Assembly (NCBI GenBank): GCA_033064195.1
Contig: JARBJD010000102.1
Coordinates: 160,375-224,374 of the forward strand
Length of the DNA: 64,000 nt
Reading direction: 5' to 3'
DNA from: Blattamonas nauphoetae
Lineage: Eukaryota > Preaxostyla > Oxymonadida
The translations under genes were made by a program, and so were the position numbers. Of this stretch, positions 57,101-64,000 are shown one piece after another; position 1 is the first letter of the stretch; each line of letters opens with the position of its first letter. Below the pieces are notes generated by a model that was not told the DNA's origin, did no database searches, and saw only the letters and a list, made by a program, of their open reading frames with translations.

Positions 57101-59765
57101 GGTATTTCATTTTTGCTCATAGCTGTCATCTTACATAAAATGTGTGTATTGTGGAATTTTCATTGGTGTTGGAATTCATGAGTGTTTTCCAATGACGATT
57201 GACTGGACCAGGTGGCCTAGGTGGATCGCGAAATCAAATTGGTTTTTATTTTTGGGAGGTCCACAGGTCCACGGGTCCACAAGTCCACATCGAGAAAAAA
57301 ATAATGGAAATATCTTTGTGGGTATTTCATTTTTGCTCATAGCTGTCATCTTACATAAAATGTGTGTATTGTGGAATTTTCATTGGTGTTGGAATTCATG
57401 AGTGTTTTCCAATGACGATTGACTGGACCAGGTGGCCTAGGTGGATCGCGAAATCAAATTGGTTTTTATTTTTGGGAGGTCCACAGGTCCACGGGTCCAC
57501 AAGTCCACATCGAGAAAAAAATAATGGAAATATCTTTTGTGGGTATTTCATTTTTTGCTCATAGCTGTCATCTTACATAAAATGTGTGTATTGTGGAATT
57601 TTCATTGGTGTTGGAATTCATGAGTGTTTTCCAATGACGATTGACTGGACCAGGTGGCCTAGGTGGATCGCGAAATCAAATTGGTTTTATTTTTGGGAGG
57701 TCCACAGGTCCACGGGTCCACAAGTCCACATCGAGAAAAAATAATGGAAATATCTTTGTGGGTATTTCATTTTTTGCTCATAGCTGTCATCTTACATAAA
57801 ATGTGTGTATTGTGGAATTTTCATTGGTGTTGGAATTCATGAGTGTTTTCCAATGACGATTGACTGGACCAGGTGGCCTAGGTGGATCGCGAAATCAAAT
57901 TGGTTTTTATTTTTGGGAGGTCCACAGGTCCACGGGTCCACAAGTCCACATCGAGAAAAAATAATGGAAATATCTTTTGTGGGTATTTCATTTTTGCTCA
58001 TAGCTGTCATCTTACATAAAATGTGTGTATTGTGGAATTTTCATTGGTGTTGGAATTCATGAGTGTTTTCCAATGACGATTGACTGGACCAGGTGGCCTA
58101 GGTGGATCGCGAAATCAAATTGGTTTTTATTTTTGGGAGGTCCACAGGTCCACGGGTCCACAAGTCCACATCGAGAAAAAATAATGGAAATATCTTTGTG
58201 GGTATTTCATTTTTGCTCATAGCTGTCATCTTACATAAAATGTGTGTATTGTGGAATTTTCATTGGTGTTGGAATTCATGAGTGTTTTCCAATGACGATT
58301 GACTGGACCAGGTGGCCTAGGTGGATCGCGAAATCAAATTGGTTTTTATTTTTGGGAGGTCCACAGGTCCACGGGTCCACAAGTCCACATCGAGAAAAAA
58401 TAATGGAAATATCTTTGTGGGTATTTCATTTTTGCTCATAGCTGTCATCTTACATAAAATGTGTGTATTGTGGAATTTTCATTGGTGTTGGAATTCATGA
58501 GTGTTTTCCAATGACGATTGACTGGACCAGGTGGCCTAGGTGGATCGCGAAATCAAATTGGTTTTTATTTTTGGGAGGTCCACAGGTCCACGGGTCCACA
58601 AGTCCACATCGAGAAAAAAATAATGGAAATATCTTTTGTGGGTATTTCATTTTTGCTCATAGCTGTCATCTTACATAAAATGTGTGTATTGTGGAATTTT
58701 CATTGGTGTTGGAATTCATGAGTGTTTTCCAATGACGATTGACTGGACCAGGTGGCCTAGGTGGATCGCGAAATCAAATTGGTTTTTATTTTTGGGAGGT
58801 CCACAGGTCCACGGGTCCACAAGTCCACATCGAGAAAAAATAATGGAAATATCTTTGTGGGTATTTCATTTTTGCTCATAGCTGTCATCTTACATAAAAT
58901 GTGTGTATTGTGGAATTTTCATTGGTGTTGGAATTCATGAGTGTTTTCCAATGACGATTGACTGGACCAGGTGGCCTAGGTGGATCGCGAAATCAAATTG
59001 GTTTTTATTTTTGGGAGGTCCACAGGTCCACGGGTCCACAAGTCCACATCGAGAAAAAATAATGGAAATATCTTTGTGGGTATTTCATTTTTGCTCATAG
59101 CTGTCATCTTACATAAAATGTGTGTATTGTGGAATTTTCATTGGTGTTGGAATTCATGAGTGTTTTCCAATGACGATTGACTGGACCAGGTGGCCTAGGT
59201 GGATCGCGAAATCAAATTGGTTTTTATTTTTGGGAGGTCCACAGGTCCACGGGTCCACAAGTCCACATCGAGAAAAAAAATAATGGAAATATCTTTGTGG
59301 GTATTTCATTTTGCTCATAGCTGTCATCTTACATAAAATGTGTGTATTGTGGAATTTTCATTGGTGTTGGAATTCATGAGTGTTTTCCAATGACGATTGA
59401 CTGGACCAGGTGGCCTAGGTGGATCGCGAAATCAAATTGGTTTTATTTTTGGGAGGTCCACAGGTCCACGGGTCCACAAGTCCACATCGAGAAAAAAATA
59501 ATGGAAATATCTTTTGTGGGTATTTCATTTTTGCTCATAGCTGTCATCTTACATAAAATGTGTGTATTGTGGAATTTTCATTGGTGTTGGAATTCATGAG
59601 TGTTTTCCAATGACGATTGACTGGACCAGGTGGCCTAGGTGGATCGCGAAATCAAATTGGTTTTATTTTTGGGAGGTCCACAGGTCCACGGGTCCACAAG
59701 TCCACATCGAGAAAAAATAATGGAAATATCTTTGTGGGTATTTCATTTTTTTGCTCATAGCAGTT
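54139..59765 (+). repeat. Satellite array of about 25 head-to-tail units of 214-222 bp
   Basis: After one or two diverged units at the left edge (54139-54503), 24 copies of the landmark TGTGTGTATTGTGGAATTTT occur at spacings of about 219-222 bp, one being about 214. Units are nearly identical. Differences are mostly in three homopolymers: the A-run after ATCGAG, CTTT versus CTTTT before GTGGG, and the T-run before GCTCATAG. Each unit contains GACCAGGTGGCCTAGGTGG with an AvrII palindrome. It also has a four-fold 8-bp subrepeat of the type GGTCCACA (three-fold in the first unit and in the short unit near 56600), and a CATTGG...CCAATG inverted repeat. Every unit has a 65-85 codon open frame that changes length with the homopolymers, so I do not treat it as a gene. 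Near-identity implies recent homogenisation. Confidence 0.97.
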
Positions 59766-60000
59766 TTATTACATTCAATATTTGTATTGTGGACTTTTTT
59801 TATTTTAAAAGCAACAATTTTCTCATTTGACTTAGGTCAGTATATAAAAGAGAGGAGCAATATAGAAAATGTCGTCATTTGTGGTTTGTTGTTTGCTCAT
59901 TGCTGTCATATTACATAAATTATATATTGTGGACTTTATATTTTGATGCTACAATTATCTCTATATGACTTAGGTCAGTATATAAAATAAAGATAAAGAC
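59753..60000 (+). repeat. Two diverged 140-bp direct copies at the right end of the satellite
   Basis: Two copies, starting with GCTCAT at 59753 and 59895, share the satellite's TTACAT...TATTGTGGA segment. They then diverge into a new AT-rich half ending GACTTAGGTCAGTATATAAAA (at about 59829 and 59967). They are clearly related to, but distinct from, the homogenised unit. The shared TATATAAA is TATA-box-like. Confidence 0.75.
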
Positions 60001-60039
60001 TGTATATAAACATCAGTATATGACCATTTCTGAGCTTCT

Positions 60040-60348
60040 GTGGACTTGTGGACTTGTGGACCTGTGGACCTCCCAAAAATAAAAACTAATTTAATTTCGC
60101 GATCCACCTAGGCCACCTGGTCCAGTCAATCGTCATTGAATATAGCAATGAAATCCAACACCAATGAAAAATCCACAGAATATGAAAACAATGTAATAAA
60201 ACAGCAATGAGCGAGAAGGACTGCCTTTTTCCATCTTTTTTCTTGATGTGGACTTGTGGACCTGTGGACCTGTGGACCTCCCAAAATAAAACTAATTTAA
60301 TTTCGCGATCCACCTAGGCCACCTGGGCCACTTTTGACAGTCAATAGT
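60040..60348 (-). repeat. Inverted satellite fragment (about one and a half units)
   Basis: The satellite's landmarks reappear in reverse order and on the other strand: GTCCAC subrepeats, GGTGGCCTAGGTGG and ATCGCGAAAT occur twice, near 60040-60130 and 60245-60345. Between them lies a diverged copy of the rest of the unit. The copies are more diverged than the main array. They sit head-to-head with it and directly beside the virus-like fossil. Confidence 0.85.
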
Positions 60349-60359
60349 TCTTCAAAAAT

Positions 60360-62830
60360 ATATCTACATTGTTGTGCTTATTCTAGACTGTCTTCTTCAT
60401 CGCTTTCTGACTCAAGAGCAGACCTTCTAAGCAGTTCTGCATACTTTGGATCGATCACGTAGCACCATACTCTTGCTTTATTCACTGTGACTCTCTTCTG
60501 ATGCAATGCTCATGTAAATCCATCTGGAACGTCTTTAGTTTTTGTAATATTCAGGCATGAGTTCAGCTGCATATGAGCATGGCATTCCTTTCTCCAATTC
60601 GTCAATGTGTTGCAGACAAAAGTCTCCAATTGCTGATCTAGACACCTCCTGGAGTAGACATCTTGCATCTGTGTTTGGCAATTGTCTTGGATTGAATTTA
60701 GAAATGTCCCTTTGTCTGAAGTAGGTCAACAAATGTGAGTAGAATTCATGAGAGAATGAACGAATGAGATTGAGAAAGACTGCAGCATCATCTTTCTTTT
60801 ATTGGACACATTGCACACACAGTAACGTCTGTCGTCGACTTCAATCTTTACTGGATATGCGTTGTTTGTACAGAAGATTAGGTTGGCTACATTCTCGGCA
60901 TCACGACGAGCGATTCCTTCTCGTTTGCTCTAAAACTTGTATCTGATATTATGGATTTGAGAGCATCAAAATTGGACATTCTTTCTTCCCCAGCATTCTT
61001 CAGTTCATTGCAGACAATCAGCATCTTTCCTTCAATCACTGTATTGAATGTACCACATAGTTCCTGAATATCTGTGACGTTTGGAGCAGAGTATCCACGC
61101 ATTAGTTCACAGAGCACATTGGTCCACACATTCTTGCCAATTCCTTTCGCATTCCCTTCAAGATTATGACAGACGCTGTCTTCTGACCTGGATTCTGAAT
61201 GACAAAAGAAATCCAATTCAAGATGAAGTTGTACAATCTCGTCATTGTTGTCGGAAATGATCTCTTTGGTGAAATCTAAGAATGGTTGAACAAGCTCATT
61301 GTTTACTTCATCAACGAATGGGTATTTGTATCCTTGAAATAGTGAGAACATTTCTGGATTGTCACTGATGAATCGAATGCCATTGACCATAAAACGATTA
61401 CGATTGTCCTCGAATAGGCTTTGGCAATTGAATACTTTCGTTCTCTTTGATCCTCGTTTGGTATGGTCACTTTAATTGATTTCAACAATCTTAGGACATT
61501 GCTTTCTTTCTGAACATTGACGCAGTAGCATAGATCAAGCGAACTGTATTCCTTCACAATGCAAAGCAACGATACTTCAATACAGCGAAGAACTTTCAGC
61601 AGATCTCTCAGAACTTCCTTTTCTGATTTGTATTCTTTATTTGTGGCCTTTTTCCTGATTGTAGAGAAGTCAAATGGAGACAGAAGATTAATTTTTCTTT
61701 GTATGGCTCATCATTGCTTTGCTCAAGGCATTGGTCCTCGGATTCATCAATGCTGTCAAATACATCTGAGACATCGTAGTCTGTGAGAGGAATAACGAGT
61801 TCATTATTGTAGTATTTTTCATTGTGGATCCGAATGATTTTGACGAGTACTCCTGGATGCGAAACGTTCGAAGCATGCCTGATTCTTTGAGCATCCCAAT
61901 TCATTTTGTATTCTCTGTTAATGTATTGTGAGCATAGACGTCTTGGTACGTTTGGTCCAGCATCTCGTCAGTGAATCCATCAATTTGTCGCAATGAATTG
62001 AGTCCAGCAAACAATGGCAACAGGGAAACTTCATCCTCGAGTGAACGAGAGCCAGAATCATTGTGGATTGTCAGTCCTGTCAATCCTTTCTGATTACCTC
62101 TGCTTGCTTCCAAAGAATACTGTTGAATTGAATCACTGTCGAATGTAGGAACTTTGGACCCTCTGTCTTTGAGGCTTGACTGATGGCTTCTTATCTGATG
62201 GAATTGGCTTCAATGCAATGCACAGATTGGACAATACATCCGACAATGATGCCAGTTTAAAGAGCTGATTAAAATCATTCAATGTTGAATATGTATGGAT
62301 TTTATTCTTGCCTTCGACCTTCCTTTGCACTCTTGATTTTGGTTGCACAATCCAGCGCAGATTGGAGTCTACACAAGCGAACAAATCCACATCGTATTGC
62401 TCAGTTTTCTTTACCTTCACCATTGAATTCTTTTCCAGTTTGTATCCGTCAATATCGCAGTAGATGTGAAGGCCACCAGAACCAGTGACGACTAATCCGA
62501 CATTTTTAGGTAGTACATCAATCACTGATTGTCTGATTTTGGTTTTGGTTTGTTCATTAGCATCCTTATTCAAGATGTCAATGTCCACGACTGCTAGATT
62601 GGTCACATGTGCAATATTTATCGCTGTTCCTGTCTTTCTGGATCCAGCATTCTCGGTTGAAGCACCTTCGCTATATTTCTTGTAGTCATAAATAGGGACT
62701 TCATGAGCTCTCAAACGATCATTCAAAGATTGTATTTCGACTGGAGTGCCGTTGAACAATGCTTCGAAATGATCGTCGATCAATCCAGGATTAATGGCAC
62801 AAATGTCATTGACTTTTGTCTTCAACTTTT
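60360..62830 (-). mobile_element. Broken virus-like element fragment: primase-polymerase plus SF3 helicase region
   Basis: A fossil of a replication gene of the kind carried by Polinton-like viruses, virophages and other small eukaryotic DNA viruses. Parts, read on the minus strand: at about 62.1-62.8 kb an archaeo-eukaryotic primase-type domain (VVDIDIL, VTGSGGLHIYCDI, DVDLFA); at about 61.3-62.1 kb an unassigned middle region; at about 60.9-61.4 kb an SF3/D5-type helicase core (GNAKGIGKN as Walker A, LIVCNELKNAGE as Walker B region); and near 60.5-60.7 kb a helicase-tail-like piece. It is broken, with roughly half a dozen breaks, yet the domains are still easy to read. That suggests an insertion old enough to decay but not ancient. 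No capsid, integrase or polymerase B part is seen in the window, so family placement is inference. Confidence 0.75.
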
Positions 62831-63088
62831 GTGTTCATTCTTTCTAAGGAGATAAAATATTAGATTTTGAAAAAAGTTAAGCGTTTGTTTTTCTGACACC
62901 CACAATTCACTGATATTTCGATCAGAACGCACCAGAATGACGTGCACACTCTCCCCATGCATCTGTGGCATCGGTGGATTGTTCTGGCCATTTTGATTTT
63001 TCACTTTTTCACCACCATATGTGAAAATACAGAAATTTATTTTACAAATTAACCTTATTTTTTGAGACCAATCCAAAACCGTTCCAAC
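62831..63088. other. AT-rich flank of the virus-like fossil
   Basis: No coding sequence recognised. I find no copy of the satellite or its subrepeats on this side, so the satellite is not seen flanking the fossil on both sides. Confidence 0.4.
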
Positions 63089-63440
63089 AAGGTCAATATC
63101 GGCCTGGTGAGCTTATTTATGATGTGTTTCTGTGTGATCTGAGAAGTATTTCGGGGTTATGGGTGATCTCAAAATTAACGCTGATTTATTTTTTATCGAT
63201 TTTTTAATATGTATATGAAGAGGAGATCCAGACAAAGTTTGAAAATACAATTTTGAGCTTCGACCATACAAACCTCTTCCAAGGTCAATCCCGATCTGCT
63301 GAGTTCATTTCTGATGTTTTCAGAGTGATTTGAGCATTAGTTCGGGAGCTATGGGTGATCCAAAAACAAACGTTAAACTTTTTTCAATTTCTAATTTTTA
63401 ATTTGTATATGAAGAGGAGTTCCAGAACAAGTTCAAGTAC
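63089..63440 (+). repeat. Degenerate tandem duplication, period about 192 bp
   Basis: Two diverged direct copies, beginning with AAGGTCAAT at 63089 and 63281. They share GCTATGGGTGATC-type and GTATATGAAGAGGAG segments at matching offsets. The copies differ by many substitutions and small gaps, so the duplication is old or comes from a dispersed repeat family. No coding content. Confidence 0.7.
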
Positions 63441-64000
63441 AGAGCCCTCGACGTAATGTTCCAAGATACTCAGGCAAAATGGTGCCCTGGTGACTGATGC
63501 AGAACGAATTGAGGTTGATTGGAGACGGATGATCGAAAGATTGTCCCCGGGGTTCATGTTGGCCTCACTTAGATGTGACTGTAAATCATGCCCACCAAGA
63601 CTTAACCCTTCAAGGACTTCGCCAGCAGCAGTCATTTAGAAGGATCGCGATAGAACGATCCCCAAAGGAGTATCGGGGTGTCTATAGGAAGCTCGTATGA
63701 ACGTGGAAGGTTTCTCTCTGACTATTTTGCCCGTTCAGTAGTCTGTATATACGAGAAAGTTGAGAACTCTAAATTTTCAAGCAAAATAAATGTCACTATT
63801 CTATCGATTGAACTTTATTGCCGATCTGGAGGCGTCAGAGCATTGACTGAATCTGCAATCTTTCTGTGAAGGAATTGGAATGTCTACAACACGAATGTCT
63901 TGCATGGCTGAAGGAGCTGACAGCGAACATTACCATTGACGTATTACGACATAAATGTCGCCAATTCTATTGAACTGTCTTCTGCTTCGAATGTGTGTTG
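63441..64000. other. Unassigned sequence at the right edge
   Basis: Two weak open frames occur, one antisense near 63635-63384 and one on the plus strand near 63678-63869. Neither has a recognisable motif or a clear gene-like context. They could be pieces of a repeat or of a gene continuing beyond the window. Confidence 0.35.

Noticed and set aside
54139-59765. CRISPR-like regular repeat spacing
   Set aside because: The entire unit is conserved with no unique spacers, and the context is eukaryotic. It is a tandem satellite.
54506-59830. Repeated 65-85 codon open frames (MYCGIFIGVGIHECF...) in every satellite unit
   Set aside because: They follow the repeat period and change frame and length with homopolymer differences, so they are by-products of the satellite, not a gene family.
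1-64000. Reassigned stop codons (TAA/TAG read as glutamine), known in some oxymonads and ciliates
   Set aside because: Conserved proteins end at the expected length on all three stop codons, and none needs an in-frame TAA or TAG to be read through.

Overview
This is eukaryotic nuclear DNA from a flagellated protist. The standard code is in use: well-conserved genes end on TAG (SNF1, SEC24, SF3B3), TAA (VPS18, GAPDH, DNAI1, NVL) and TGA (RSP3, XRCC3). Genes are tightly packed on both strands. Most are split by very short GT-AG introns, many of about 30-45 nt. Radial-spoke protein RSP3 and the outer-arm dynein intermediate chain DNAI1 show a motile 9+2 axoneme. Compactness, many small introns and a helical-plus-SPRY-like protein of a kind I recall from oxymonad genomes suggest a preaxostylan metamonad such as Blattamonas or Monocercomonoides. 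That assignment is inference.

Layout. 1-31.9 kb: biotin-protein ligase (cut by the left edge), exosome RRP4, an unrecognised proline-rich protein, SNF1/AMPK kinase, a divergent Sec23/Sec24-like protein, prefoldin 6, a BUB2-type TBC GAP, an acidic unknown, PDK1-like kinase, a small hidden spliced gene, RSP3, VPS18, a cation-chloride cotransporter, SEC24, a coiled-coil protein, an unknown, and DDRGK1/UFBP1. 32.1-52.5 kb: GAPDH, SF3B3, DNAI1, the double-AAA ATPase NVL/RIX7, an XRCC3-like recombinase, a P4-ATPase flippase with a large charged insertion, a small multipass membrane protein and a SPRY-like protein. 52.5-64 kb: no confident host gene; a degenerate minisatellite, a roughly 220-bp satellite of about 25 units with an inverted fragment at its right side, a broken primase-helicase virus-like fossil, and a degenerate 192-bp duplication.

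The host genes are core housekeeping: COPII export (SEC24 and Sec23/24-like), endolysosomal tethering (VPS18), lipid and ion transport, nutrient and AGC kinase signalling, splicing, ribosome and RNA processing, ER UFMylation, recombinational repair, glycolysis and flagellar motility. They are not an operon-like pathway. Several divergent gene pairs share intergenic spaces of only about 66-200 bp. The most unusual part of the window is the abrupt change at about 52.5 kb from dense genes to a homogenised satellite abutting a virus-like fossil.

Gene models were built by eye from conserved motifs and splice-site phase. Exon edges in poorly conserved parts are approximate.
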